NCBI GenBank assembly: GCA_917880725.1
Contig: OU862885.1
Location: 15,062,119 to 15,126,118 of the forward strand
Direction: 5' to 3'
DNA from: Selenia dentaria
Taxonomy: Eukaryota; Arthropoda; Insecta; Lepidoptera; Geometridae
Length of the DNA: 64,000 bases
A program made the position numbers and the translations under genes. This document shows, one piece after another, positions 32,483 through 43,153 of the stretch (positions within the stretch are counted from its first letter, which is position 1; each line of letters opens with the position of its first letter). The notes beneath the pieces are model-generated. The model was not told where the DNA came from. It saw only the letters and a list, made by a program, of their open reading frames with translations, and ran no database searches.

Positions 32483-32547
32483 ATTGCTTACAATATCGCA
32501 GGCCCTTGAATGCTAGTCATTCAAGCGCCTGCGATATTGTAAGCAAT
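32483..32547. ncRNA. 65-bp strong hairpin, pre-miRNA-like shape
   Basis: Two 30-nt arms (attgcttacaatatcgcagg... and ...cctgcgatattgtaagcaat) pair with one 2-nt mismatch (cc against cg), closed by a 5-nt loop (ctagt). Size fits a small pre-miRNA, but the stem is almost too perfect and the loop small, so a foldback element or palindromic duplication is equally possible. The strand of any transcript is unknown. Confidence 0.45.
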
Positions 32548-32604
32548 AAGTATTATAAATATCTACCACGCGAACCCATAAAAATGCAGCACCACCCAGA
32601 GTTG

Positions 32605-32985
32605 AAGCTGTGGGTCTTTTTTATGGGATAGGTTGGCAAATGAGCAAGCGGCTCACCTGAAGGTAAGTGATACCGTCGCCCACGGACATTCGCAATACCA
32701 GAGGTCTCAAGGATGCGTTATCGACCTTTGAGGAAGTATGATAGGAAGAAAGAGATAGAAGGGGTAAAGGTTGGAGGGGGAGGAGGAAGGAGAGAGAGAG
32801 AATGGGGAAGGCATCCGGAAACTCCCACAAACCGACGAAACGCAATAGCAAGCTATGTTACTTCACATCGGTGTTATGTGGGAGTGTGGTACTTCCCCGG
32901 TCGTGCCGGCCCATTCGGCTGTGGGGTTACAGCGTGGCACTACCACCGAAAAAGCCTAGCACGAAAAACTGCGTAAGTGTAACGT
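32605..32985 (+). repeat. Dispersed lepidopteran repeat
   Basis: ggataggttggcaaatgagcaagcggctcacctgaaggtaagtgataccgtcgcccacggacattcgcaataccagagg...is a phrase I recognise as common in moth and butterfly genomes. Here it is followed by a purine-rich run (32750-32810) and tccccggtcgtgccgg. Open frames across it have no domain. Confidence 0.6.
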
Positions 32986-33523
32986 AAGGTGTCGTTCACG
33001 TGAAACAGGACAAACTGTCATTTATCTAGGGCGACTGTGACACAGGTAACTCATAGTTTGTACGCTAAAGCGTGACGATATGAATACTTTTTCGCAAATT
33101 GTTTGTGCTACGGCCTCTGACGTCTTGCGGGGCAACACTGGGTTCACCACCTCGTCACCATGTCGTGAGCTTTTGAGTATCTGCTATTTGAATCATAACG
33201 TATAGTAGTGCAAGCACACAATTGCTGGGAGGCAAGATATCAGCGTTCTGATGGGAGCAACTAAAACTGACTCTTGAACAAGTTTCAGCCCAATAACTCA
33301 TGTTTGCTGCATCTCTTTGCTTCTCTGGAGAGGGTTTTATTCTTTAACTTAGTCCTGACACGGAGCAACTTATGGTACGACTCCTATTATATCCGCAACT
33401 ACTAAAGTTCTGTTGCTATTAACACATTCCTTATCTACGAATTTACGTGTCTTTTCATTTTTAGATAACAACTTAAACTTGTCCGATGTTAAGCTGAGCA
33501 CGTGCTTCGTATCTAACCTAGGC

Positions 33524-33772
33524 ATGCTTTTCATTCCTTGGAAAACCTTAGTCTGGAACGTTCGATGGTACTCTAAGTCAAAAGAAGGGCCCATTGGTGG
33601 CGGAGCCGTGAAAGAGTCAGGGGGTGGCGTGAGGAAGTTAGGCTCCACAACAGAAGATGGCTTTTTCTACAAAATTAATAAAGCCCTAATTAATAAATTG
33701 GAAAGAATAAAGAAGTTGACGAAGAACAAAGATTTAAACAAGAATGAACCTATTGATGACAAACCTAAGTAG
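33524..33772 (+). CDS. Divergent mitochondrial ATPase inhibitor IF1-like protein
   Basis: 82 residues from the internal ATG at 33524, chosen over the upstream in-frame ATG (33413) because it yields a compact basic presequence ending R-W-Y-S at about residue 17. Then come I-G-G-G-A-V-K-E-S-G-G-G-V-R-K-L-G (about 24-40), E-D-G-F-F-Y-K at about 44-50, and a lysine-rich coiled coil. This is the IF1 order: G-rich and E-containing inhibitory segment, Y/F-F-x-K, then dimerising helix. IF1 binds F1-ATPase in the mitochondrial matrix and stops ATP hydrolysis at low pH. The C-terminal part is shorter and more lysine-rich than usual. AATAAA lies 43 nt after the stop. The gene is intronless, so a retrocopy is possible. 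Confidence 0.65.
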   Translation: MLFIPWKTLVWNVRWYSKSKEGPIGGGAVKESGGGVRKLGSTTEDGFFYKINKALINKLERIKKLTKNKDLNKNEPIDDKPK

Positions 33773-34000
33773 TGAAAACAGGCAAAAAAGGATGAGCCAC
33801 CAATATTCAATTCAAATAAAAAATAAGCCAAGAAAATTGAAGACTCATCAAAAAACTCAACTCAATGAGGCTTGCTAGGAAAAGCTTAAGAATTTGATTA
33901 AAAACAAACAGGTGAACAAGAATTAATCTTTTGGCAAGCCCAATTAGTGAAACAAGTAGAAAATTAGCCACTTATCAACATTGAATTCAAGTAAACAAGA
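33706..34000 (+). repeat. Degenerate tandem duplication at the 3' end of the IF1-like gene
   Basis: The stretch around 33716-33825 (ttgacgaagaacaaagattt...aatattcaattcaaataaa) aligns with 33892-33997 (ttgattaaaaacaaacaggt...aacattgaattcaagtaaa) at a spacing of about 170 bp, with many substitutions. The second copy has lost the reading frame. It suggests an old tandem duplication covering the gene's C-terminal codons and 3' UTR. Confidence 0.55.
33815..33820 (+). terminator. Poly(A) signal of the IF1-like gene
   Basis: AATAAA 43 nt downstream of the TAG at 33770-33772. Confidence 0.5.
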
Positions 34001-35730
34001 GATCAGGATACAAATAGGAAAACTGACGCTAAATGGGGTGCAAAATAAGTCCGTCATAATATATTAAAGTACTTAAATGTTTCAGACTTCTGAAATATAG
34101 TTTATGAAAGACACATCGAAATACTAATGCACCAAATTATAATATGCTCCCATATTATAACTGATGTTTATTTAGATGTATTAGAAGTTCGAATATAGGT
34201 ACCTACATATTATGTTGTTGGGTTTACTTACCCTTGGATTAGTAACGTCTGTGAAGCAATTATAAATATATATTTTTTGTTTATAAACGATCAGTAGGTT
34301 AAATAAATAAAGGAACAGAATTGGGGTTAATTTATTTACTTAGTTTATCCTGTTGAATTCCCGTACAGTGCACTCTCTTCTGCATGTTATGTTACCTGGC
34401 AGAACTGATGCTCATGAGGCTGAAATGTTTTAGAGTGAATACCGCGTACTAGCCTCTTCCAAATGTAAGAGGGTGTCCAGCAGCGGACGTCCTATTGTAA
34501 GATGTTAATGAACTTTACATATCTCATATTCGGTAAGTAGGTCTTTATTACCCCCAAATGGGGCTTGTAGGTGACCAATTAGCGCTCTAGGGTAACAATG
34601 TAGCTAGAATAGCCCTAGGATAGTAATTAAAAAAAAACACTTTACTCTTTCAAAAAGTTCGCGTACATCTAACCATCATACTGGCAATAGACATCATGCA
34701 TTCAGCCCTATGACAAAAGAGGTCGCTTCGCTATTCAGCCTTGTCTTCGTATGAGTAACATAAGATAGTAATGAATAACAAGTAAAATTGATGACTATTA
34801 GTCATCAATTTTATTTTTGTAATGCCGGTTTTTTTCTACTTACCTCACAATCGAGATGTAAAGCAGAGTAGTTAGCTCGGGGGGTGTAAGCATCCCTCGA
34901 ACTATAGGCGCCCTCGCTACGCTCGTGCTCCTACATATCTCAGGCTGCAATTGATGCCTTATAGCCCTTGGCTACTCATCTACTATTAGTAACGAACACA
35001 GTCTTAGTGCTCGGTTAGAAACAAGAATAATACATAATATATAGGTATAATTTAATTACATGCTGATTCGCAAATTTTTTATATAGTTTTGTGTCAAATT
35101 CAGGGGGATAGAGAACTGCCACTAGCCTATTTGCACATTGAATTAATAAATGCTATAACCATAGATAAAACTAATTTATGTATCTATATGCTATAAGTAA
35201 TCAATGAAATGTTTCATAAACCATTTAATAGATGACGCTAGCCATGAAGAGCGAAAGTTCGGCGCTCATAGCGGGCTTGATATGAAGGTAGGTACCATGC
35301 TTATAGCAAACCCGTGGACCAAAATTCTGCAATCACGAGTTCAAATGCTTTGAAGAATAGTTTTTTTTAAAAATCACTTTACCATGTTATTGTTATTAGA
35401 CTTTTATTGGATATTTAAGCTAGATTGAGATGCGATTCAACATTTAATTAGTACGAGTATATCTGGGGCCTTACTATTAGTTTGGTATAAACCATGCAAG
35501 TTCCGTGCGGTTCTTAAACCTGACATAAACAGTTTTGAATGAAATCATACCATGACGCTTATTTAGGTGAACTGTTTGAATATTGTTTTCTCAAAGGTGA
35601 ACGGATAATATTGTCTCGGCATTCTAACAATTTACTATAACCAACATTGCAGACGCCTAGACGTTTGTAAGCTAATAAACTGAGTGGATTTAGAGCGACA
35701 TGTTTACGGGAGTCCTTACAAAAAAAACAA
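34001..35730. other. Intergenic, repeat traces only
   Basis: No gene. cagcagcggacgtcctat at about 34479 echoes the 3' end of RTE elements. ccctcgctacgctcgtgc at about 34909 is a common lepidopteran repeat word. Confidence 0.4.
34783..34813. repeat. 31-bp palindrome
   Basis: taaaattgatgacta and tagtcatcaatttta are perfect complements around one central T. Confidence 0.85.
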
Positions 35731-35775
35731 GGCATATGTTCAGCAGTGGACGTCCTACGGCTGAGATGATGACGA
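35731..35775 (+). pseudogene. RTE 3' terminal stub
   Basis: ggcatatgttcagcagtgg...cctacggctgagatgatgacga equals the last codons and GAT tail of the RTE copies at 44.5 and 61 kb. Only about 45 bp are left. Confidence 0.75.
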
Positions 35776-35989
35776 AATACAGAAACCATCCATGTCTGCA
35801 TAGAACAGAAGGGTAGTTTTATACTTCTTGTCTTGGAGTTGCGAGCATAGTATGTACGCACTTCACTGCGTTCGCTTCGCCACCCATCGTATTATATGTT
35901 GAATGTCATCTCAGCTATGTGTAAGCAACGGGTAAAAATAGAGAATAGTAGACATAAGGTAAACATTTAGAATCGTGGCGCCTGAATTC

Positions 35990-36016
35990 GGGGGGGAGGG
36001 GGGAGGGGGAGGGGGG
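35990..36016 (+). other. G-quadruplex-forming run
   Basis: G7-A-G6-A-G5-A-G6: four uninterrupted G-runs with single-base loops, the canonical parallel quadruplex pattern. A C7 run follows at about 36028-36034, so a G/C duplex hairpin is an alternative. Confidence 0.8.
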
Positions 36017-36227
36017 TTCGGGTAGTGCCCCCCCGCAAACCCCACCCGCCGGAGACCATTAGTTTTCGAGTTATGTTTGTTTAAGTATTTTGAGGTTAAG
36101 TACTGCATTTCGATCTACTACCACCCCCGCGTCGGCTCTGCAATCCGACAAGACTGCTTGAAATCGGGGTGCTATGAGTCGGTTCTGTCACTGACTTCGA
36201 CCTATTCTAACTAACTATAACTAACCT

Positions 36228-36443
36228 ATAGGTATGTCACAGACAAGTGACTTTGCCAATTCATTAGATAGCTACTGATATACTATTGTGCACAAATTTG
36301 GAACAAAAGTAGTTTGATGAAGCGCTCGCCGGCCGCTCCTGGTGGGTCACAGTTCAAACCTAACCTAGGTTAGGTTATAGGTTTGTCACAGACAAGTGAC
36401 ATTGCCAATTCATTAGGTACTAATATACTATTGTGCACACATT
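36228..36443. repeat. Local direct duplication
   Basis: 36228-36298 and 36377-36443 both read ataggt(a/t)tgtcacagacaagtgac...ttgccaattcattag...tatactattgtgcaca. The spacer contains cctaacctaggttaggtt. Confidence 0.75.
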
Positions 36444-36499
36444 CCTACTAGTATGGGTCTGATAATTAAAATTGAAAAACAATTTGTTATTTTTAGAAC

Positions 36500-36778
36500 T
36501 TATATTTTATAGACATAATTTATAGCATTTATAGTTTCGATGCATGGGTCTTTTTTATTTTTGGTCACATTTCTTCTCCATAAATACTCTATGATGGAGT
36601 TAGTGAAATTTTCAGTATTATTATAATTGTCTTTTTTAAAATAACGCTTCACTGCTCTCCATTGGAACTCGATGCGTTGAGTATGAGTCCCATCACTACT
36701 TACAAAAGGATTGTCCAGTGACATTACGCTATCTTCGATGTTTGCGTTCCGTTTCAAGAACTTACATACAACGTACAT
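36500..36778 (-). pseudogene. Merlin / ISXO2-like transposase C-terminal fragment
   Basis: 92-residue minus frame. The core N-P-F-V...G-T-H-T-Q-R-I-E-F-Q-W-R-A-V-K-R-Y followed by F-T-N-S-I-I-E-Y-L-W-R-R matches the end of ISXO2-like DDE transposases (pattern H-T-Q-x-I-E-x-x-W...Y-L-x-E-F-x-W-R). In animals these are the transposases of Merlin elements. The upstream half with the first two catalytic acids was not found in the adjacent 300 bp, and no terminal repeats were identified. Domesticated genes of this type exist, but a truncated transposon is likelier here. Confidence 0.65.
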
Positions 36779-37045
36779 GTCAAAAAAGGCTAAAAGTTAC
36801 CTAGAAACGTTTCGTTTTACGCATTAATGTCATTTATGTCACCTGTCACTATCAAAATTACGGTGTTTTATTGAAACTTTAAAAAACTATTTAGACTATT
36901 TTGGCGTGTCTCCGGCAGATAAAATGTTATAAATACGCTTTATACAAACCCCTTCAACCCACCCACAGTTTTTGTTTCACGAAATTCAGGGGTCACGATT
37001 CTAAAGCCAACCCGATCATTATACTCATATGTACCTAAATCTATA

Positions 37046-37240
37046 TCTATACTAATATTATAAAGAGGAAAGATTAGTATGTATGTTTGTAATGAATTGG
37101 CTCAAAAAGTACTGGACCGATCTGAAAACTTCTGTCACCATTGGAAAGCTACATCCACCCTGAGTAACATAGGCTATATAAGATTCATCATCATCAACAT
37201 CATCCATCACCGCGCGGATGAAACCGCGGAGAGCAGCTAG
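37046..37240 (+). mobile_element. Non-autonomous Helitron, H family, intact ends
   Basis: 195 bp beginning TCTATACTAATATTATAAAG after A and ending GAGCAGCTAG before T. A GC hairpin (CGCGG at 37213, CCGCG at 37224) lies just before the 3' end, as in autonomous Helitrons. It carries a CATCATCATC tract. Relatives are at 40814-41032 (+), 45183-45382 (-) and 10876-11090 (-). Confidence 0.88.
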
Positions 37241-37650
37241 TGTATATATAAAATGCAATCGTTACTGATTTACTGATCTATCAACACACAGCTCAAACCA
37301 CTGAACGGATTACGATGAATTTCGCAGATAATCGTTATTTAGGTATCCGTTTAGAAAGGATTTTCAAAATCTCAGCCCTAATGAGATTAAACGGGGTCCG
37401 AAATTTGTGTGGAGTAACTCAAAGTAAAAAGCCATTGATATTCGAAAATTCTTCTGTAAATAAATGAATAATTAAAAACGTGTAAAATATTGACAAGCAC
37501 TTTGCATATTCCAAAACCCACAAAGTCTTCCACTGCTGGAGTTTGCAGGTCTTTGACGCTGGACTGGTACTACACAGAGGTATACCTATTTTTGAAGTTC
37601 GTTACGGTGGGTCCATGCGCTCTGCAATCTCCACACCACCTATTAATTGA

Positions 37651-38292
37651 CCTCCGACCTTTTGGGGAAACTGTTCGGAACGGGAAACAATATTCAAGGC
37701 CCAAAAGAAATGCTTAAGGTCTGTCTGTCATTTAAATCCGACAGATTCCTGCCAACCATACTTCTCCAAATTTAAGATCCTGACTTTTCCATGTCTATAT
37801 ATTTACGAGATGTCGCTATTTGTTCGAACTAATCTTTACCTTTATGAGTTCGGGAAAGGTACAAAAAGCAGAAACAAGTTGAAAGTTCCTGCACTCAGAA
37901 CAGCATGTTTTAGAAAAGTAGTGTGCGGCATGGGTCCTAAGATATACAATCATTTGCCAGAAACAATATTAAAATCGGAGAGTGTCACTGCATTTAAAAG
38001 AAGTTTGTTTAATTTTCTTTCACAAAAACTGTATTACAAAGTGATTGACTTTCTTATAGATAGATTCTAAATTTGATGATATGTAATTTTATTTAGATTT
38101 ATATTGTTTTATTCATGCCTACTATATATCATTATTCATGCCCTAATAATTAAATGACTATAAATATGTATTAGATATAAGCACATTATTATTGTATGTC
38201 CGAATGGACTTAGCTGTTGGTACTATTTATAATATTTAAGAACTATATGTAACACAGTCTAACAATAAATAAATCTGAATCTGAATCTGAAT
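37651..38292 (+). pseudogene. Non-LTR retrotransposon 3' end with 139-codon RT tail
   Basis: An uninterrupted frame (37651-38070, stop TAA) encodes F-W-G-N-C-S-E, A-Q-K-K-C-L-R, L-N-P-T-D-S-C-Q-P, I-L-T-F-P-C-L-Y-I-Y-E and G-P-K-I-Y-N-H-L-P-E...F-K-R-S-L-F-N-F-L. This is the familiar post-catalytic C-terminal half of insect Jockey/CR1-like RTs. It is followed by about 200 bp of 3' UTR, AATAAATAAA and a CTGAAT hexamer tail to 38292. A TGA at 37648 ends the frame upstream, so the element is 5' truncated. The clade is inferred, not tested. Confidence 0.8.
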
Positions 38293-38575
38293 CCGTCTCC
38301 ATACCCTGCATGCACCCCCTCCTCGCGTCTCACTCTAGCCAGGCTCCGCTTAGGCCCCTGATTTACCTAGTCTACGTTCTGGAGGTCATTGCCGCCTTTG
38401 TCCTAGTTTCTCAGGGATGAACTTGCTTGGCTATTAGAAAAACTTTGGTTAATCATAACTCGGATTTGTACTACCTAACCTACCTCCCGGGACGTAGTTG
38501 TTAGGTCCAATTGTATGCCATCTTTTACGTGTGTGGTTTTAGTATTACTGCCCCTTTTTGTTACACGCTGTATAT
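38293..38575 (+). repeat. Dispersed repeat X, copy 1
   Basis: Homologous in order to 60283-60611: ctccatacc-ctgcatgca, cctcgcg, ttctacgttctggagg, attagaaaaact, ggacg-agttgttaggtcc, gtgtgtggttttagtattac, ttacacgctgtatat. It starts right after the hexamer tail of the preceding retrotransposon. Non-coding. Confidence 0.7.
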
Positions 38576-39168
38576 ATTCTAGTAGCTGTTGTAAATTGAA
38601 GTCAATGAAGCAAAACCTTTCTATCACACATTTGTCTTCAAATTATTTTGGTTGAAGACTAAAAACATGTTATGACAATAATTCACCAAATGACAAATTA
38701 GGTACACTACTAAACCACTTTTACAAACCGACTGACGATAACTAATGTAAATAACCTTTAGCCTGAAAAGTTACACGTAAAGCGGCATTACGTATCTGGG
38801 TTTATCAAATGATTTTATCTGTTTTTTTTTGCAATAATAGGCAGTTGCAGACGTTCCAACTTGGGGGGTATCGGTGCTTTGAGAGATTATCCGGGCTTGT
38901 ATTGTGGTTGAGATATACTTTTGTCGTGGCGGCATTGCCGACGATTGGCGACTAGTTGCTATGGAATTTCGTAATGATGGTCGTTTGTTGCGAAACATGT
39001 TATTTTTTTTATTTCTAGTCGCCAAACAAACAAGTGACTGGTGTGGTGACTGCGTAAAGTATATATTATGATCCCAAGAGTTACATTGCCATACTCTAGT
39101 ATGTATATATTAATGACGCAAAAATATTTTTTTTCTACTGATAAACAATGTGTGACCATAATAGTCCT
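38576..39168. other. Intergenic, nothing recognised
   Basis: No supported gene; the minus frames at 38771-39159 show no domain. Confidence 0.4.
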
Positions 39169-39364
39169 TTTTTCTACCGACTTCTAAAAAGTAGAAGGTA
39201 CTCAATTCGTTTTTTTTATGATTAAATTTTTTTTGTATGAAAGCTGGTGCTTCTCGTGTGGCCCCATTTAAATTTCATCAAATTCGGTCTAGTAGTTTTT
39301 GAGATGCACTACAATAACTGAATAGAATGGAAGTCGGTATTAAATTTTTCAAATTGTACTTGTT
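39169..39364 (-). repeat. Family R dispersed repeat, copy 5 (internally shortened)
   Basis: tctaccgacttctaaaaagtagaagg to ggaagtcggtattaaatttttcaaattgtacttgtta. It lacks the ataactttcgactgggtgaacc block. Confidence 0.75.
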
Positions 39365-39740
39365 AGCAATCGATAGTCACATAATTGATTACACGGTCTA
39401 ATGTGGTATAATTCTATACCTAGAATAGCGACTGGATTTTCCTAGTATATATTTTAGTCTATGGACTGGATCTAAAGGACAGCTGCCGGAACACACTGTA
39501 TTTTCAAACTTGAGAGTGGAGCCTGAAAGATACCAGAAGTGCCCTAGCCTACCACCGTGCAAAATGTAAACTGACATTCGTGCACTGATTCACCGAAACA
39601 ATAAATACTTAACATATCAAGAATTAAATCTGTATTTTATAGTGCACGATATATGAAATGTATTGTTATCTTGCAGTACCTACTTGCAATACTTGCATTT
39701 AACTTTTTGACTGATTTTTCCCATACTAATCCTAATCGTA

Positions 39741-40280
39741 TCTAATATAAATGCGAAAGTGAGTTTTTTTGTTTGTTACACTTTCACGCCTAAACGGCAG
39801 AACGGATCTCGATGAAATTTGGCAAGGAGATAGATTATAGGCATCCCGGAAAAGATATAGGATACTTTTTAACATCGTCATCATCCGCACGATGCAGCTA
39901 TAGTACACAAAAAACTAGTATTTCTGCGAACGGTAGACCTCGCGAGCAATGTCTTATTAGCGGCAATTTTCCGCAGAAACTACAAGTGCTAGGAGTTTCA
40001 AATTTTGCATGCGGGTTCTTTTTAGGACGTAGGTGCTCACTAAGTCAGGATTTTATTAAATTTAACCCTTAAGGGTTTTTTTTTGGGGTTGATAGTTTGT
40101 ATGAAACTTCGTTACTGCGAGTGCTAAAAGTTTAAAATTTTGCATGGGGGTACTTTTTTGGACCTATGTACTTTTTGATGATTTTGTGAAAATCGACCCC
40201 TAATAGAAATCTAACCCATTGAAATCTGTAATTATCGTATCCCGCGAGGCCACTCGAACAAAGTCGCTTGCGGGTCAGCT
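39741..40280 (+). mobile_element. Non-autonomous Helitron, M family, copy 2
   Basis: Starts TCTAATATAAATGCG after A. The interior shares ctacaagtgctaggagtttcaaattttgc, tgggttctttttaggacgtagg, ccctaagggttttt and gaggccactcga with 42822-43150. The 3' end reads gggtcagcttac, so CTAG is mutated. About 540 bp, longer than the other copies because of a different 5' block (acgcctaaacggcagaacgg). Confidence 0.75.
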
Positions 40281-40813
40281 TACTTATAGTCAATAGAGTT
40301 CATAATATTACAGTAACGACACTAACTAATAATATCGAATAATAGGATTACTCCTTATTATTAATTTACATTAAAACAGCGTTGACGACATTTGTGACAA
40401 AATATTTAATTATGTATGTTCACGACTATTTCCCCCCACTACATGTGATATTTGACAAAAGTTCAAATGAACTCCAGCAAACAGAATTTGTCCATGTGAC
40501 TTATTATTAGTCATCGCGAAACAAACCTTGTGACTTTTTTAATTGGGCCATCTTTAATCCAAACGGAAGGTAATTTCGGTTCAATTGTACACGTGCCACG
40601 AATAATTTTTCTCCTTAGTTAATAAATTGGCTTCAATAAAATGAAATATCGAAATATAAATTTTCACACCAATAAGTTCAAGAACAAAGAATTGTCTATA
40701 CAAAGTCTCAGCCCCTTTTTTTCTTGCATAAATTTCGGAATAGTATGTATGTTATATTACTAACTTATTAAATTATTCAATAACTTTTGTAAATCAGTAA
40801 CTTATATGCGTCT
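40281..40813. other. Intergenic, nothing recognised
   Basis: AT-rich, no supported feature. Confidence 0.45.
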
Positions 40814-41032
40814 TCTATACTATACTATATAATAAAATAATATATTATAATATTATAAAGAGGGAAGCTTTGTAAGTATGTTTGTAACGAATAAGCTCAA
40901 AAAGTATTGGACCGATTTCAAAAATTCTTTCACCATTGGAAAGCTACATTCAACCTTATTAACATAGGCTATATAAGATTCATCATCATCGTCATCCATC
41001 ACCGCGCGGGTGAAACCGCTGAGAGCAGCTAG
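40814..41032 (+). mobile_element. Non-autonomous Helitron, H family, copy 2
   Basis: 5' TCTATAC region with expanded TATA repeats, then agagggaagctttgtaagtatgtttgtaac, the CATCATCATC tract, the hairpin accgcgcgggtgaaaccgc and the end gagcagCTAG followed by T. Confidence 0.82.
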
Positions 41033-41505
41033 TCTTAGATAAAATCTCAAAGACATAAAATGATACGAAGAGCTATTAGTTAGTCTAGAAACATACTTAA
41101 TAAACACACATCGATTTTTAGACTAGTACCAAAAGACAAATAAGATGATTTCTCACAAATTCTAGCTAAGGAGAACCGCTATGTGCCAAGAATGTTAAAA
41201 AAGGCCATATAAATTTAAAAATAAAACTAATTTCAATAGAAAATAGATATAGATTTCAAAAGATGGGATGGTGAAGCTAATAAAATCCCAAAGCTAGCAC
41301 AATACTGCAATACCCCTGGACAACTGCATAGATAAACTATACATTGGGACAACTGTAACTACTGCGTGCATCGGGAACGTTTTGATTCAAATATACACAG
41401 ATATCGTTTATACATTACATCTGCCTGCACCACAACTACCTACATGACGACCACGACCGCACTGGCAAGAGCGCGACTGATAAGACATAAAAAATAATTT
41501 CCATA
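41033..41505. other. Intergenic, nothing recognised
   Basis: No supported gene or repeat. Confidence 0.4.
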
Positions 41506-41753
41506 ATTTTCTACCGACTTCCAAAAAGGAGGAGGTACTCAATTCGACGGTATTTTTTTATGTTTGTTACCTGATAACTTTCGCCTGGGTGAACCGATTT
41601 CCAAAGTGTTTGTTTGAAAGCTGATGCTTCCCGTGTGGTCCCATGTAAATTTTATCAAACTCGGTCCCGTCGTTTTTGAGTTACACTCCAATAACTGATT
41701 TTTACCAAAGTAATGGAATGGAAGTCAGTATTAAATTTTTCAAATTGCACTTG
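41506..41753 (-). repeat. Family R dispersed repeat, copy 6
   Basis: ttctaccgacttccaaaaaggagg to ggaagtcagtattaaatttttcaaattgcacttg; a full-length example of the family. Confidence 0.78.
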
Positions 41754-42753
41754 TATACTTAAGAGACAACTGACACCCAGTCTACCCGTTCCAAAACCGT
41801 CTACCAAGTTCACTGAAAAGTGTTCGAAAGGTCGGGATAAAATAATATAAAATTATACACGATTTAATTCGTTTAAAGATGTATAATTTCAATACATAAG
41901 AATCACAAAACCCTAAGAAAAAAATCAACAATTTGCGAAAACCTTCACAAGTTTCTTATGTTCACCGACACCATCAGTCACAAAAATAACACCTAAAGAA
42001 ATTCATTCATTGCATTCTAAAGAGAGCTTAATTATCAATTGAGGATCTTGTAATCAATACTCCATAGTATAAGAATATTTCTTACATTCGGTAGCGCACA
42101 AAGCGGTGCATCAAAGATGGCGGTGCTTTTGATATGCGGGTAGAGATAGCGGTCGAAATGATACATTCTCTTTTTGAATATCGAATCGCCTTTTGATTGT
42201 GCCGGACATGTAGAGGCTGTGTGTCCATCACAAGGAGAATTCTATATCTTATTAGCTGCGTTCCACGGTTTCACTCGCATGATGAAAAATGATCTCACTA
42301 CACTTTTCAGTTGTAAAACGCACACGTTGTCAATATCGCGATTGACAATGGTTTCGGCTTTGTTCAAAAGCCTACTTCATGATCTTGAGTTCGTGAATCC
42401 CTTTATGTATTTATTTATTGTGGAAATTCAACAGCGTTAAAAGATATAATCTAAAGATTAGTCTAGTGTATTCCTTCACAGAATTTCTCATTTAATACAT
42501 TGCAAGAATACATGCTGAATTTACTTATAGTTAAGTTTACATACACTTGAGATAAATATAAACGAGAAAAAGTTAAATATAATAAAAATAGTTACAGTTA
42601 ACATTGCCAAGAGATTACGCATTATTAAATATATTAAAGGTGTGTTTTCATAACTCTACCAAATAAAACAGATACACTTTACTTAAATTACTCGCGCTTA
42701 TATAATTTTAAATCAACTTCATAAATGGAGGTTTCTCAATTCGGCAGTATTTA
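41754..42753. other. Intergenic; one H-Helitron scrap
   Basis: No gene. At about 42247-42290 the words ttagctgcgttccacggtttcactcgcatgatga are a reverse 3' end of an H-family Helitron with CTAG mutated to TTAG. A plus frame over it (42174-42440) has no domain. Confidence 0.45.
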
Positions 42754-42821
42754 TCTATTTAAATAAAAGCGAAAGGTCACTCACTCACTCATCACGAAAT
42801 CTCATAAACTACAAGTGCTAG
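42754..42821 (+). mobile_element. 68-bp Helitron M-family 5' stub
   Basis: TCTATTTAAATAAAAGCG...ctacaagtgCTAG equals the first part of the following copy and stops exactly at its internal CTAG; the next copy starts with the following base. Confidence 0.78.
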
Positions 42822-43150
42822 TCTATATATATAAAAGCGAAAGGTCACTCACTCACACATTACGATATATCATAAACTACAAGTGCTAGGAGTTTCAAAT
42901 TTTGCATGCGGGTTCTTTTTAGGACGTAGGTGCTCACTAAGACGCGTTTTTATGAAATTCTACCCCTAAGGGTTTTTGGGGTTGATAGTTTGTATGAAAC
43001 TTCGTTACTGCGAGTTCTTTTTTGGACCTATGTACTCACTAAGACGGGATTTTGTGAAATTCAACCCGTAATTGAAATCTGACCCATTGAAATCTGTGAT
43101 TACCGTATCCCGCGAGGCCACGCGAGCGAAGGTGCTGGCGGGTCAACTAG
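42822..43150 (+). mobile_element. Non-autonomous Helitron, M family, copy 3
   Basis: TCTATATATATAAAAGCG start, gggtcaaCTAG end followed by T. Interior ctaggagtttcaaattttgc, ttctttttaggacg, ggggttgatagtttg and cgcgaggccacgcgagcgaag are as in copy 2. Confidence 0.85.
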
Positions 43151-43153
43151 TAA

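Noticed and set aside
33370..33648. 92-codon minus frame over the IF1-like gene
   Set aside because: A shadow: its proline-rich part is the complement of the G-rich IF1 block, which makes better protein sense on the plus strand.
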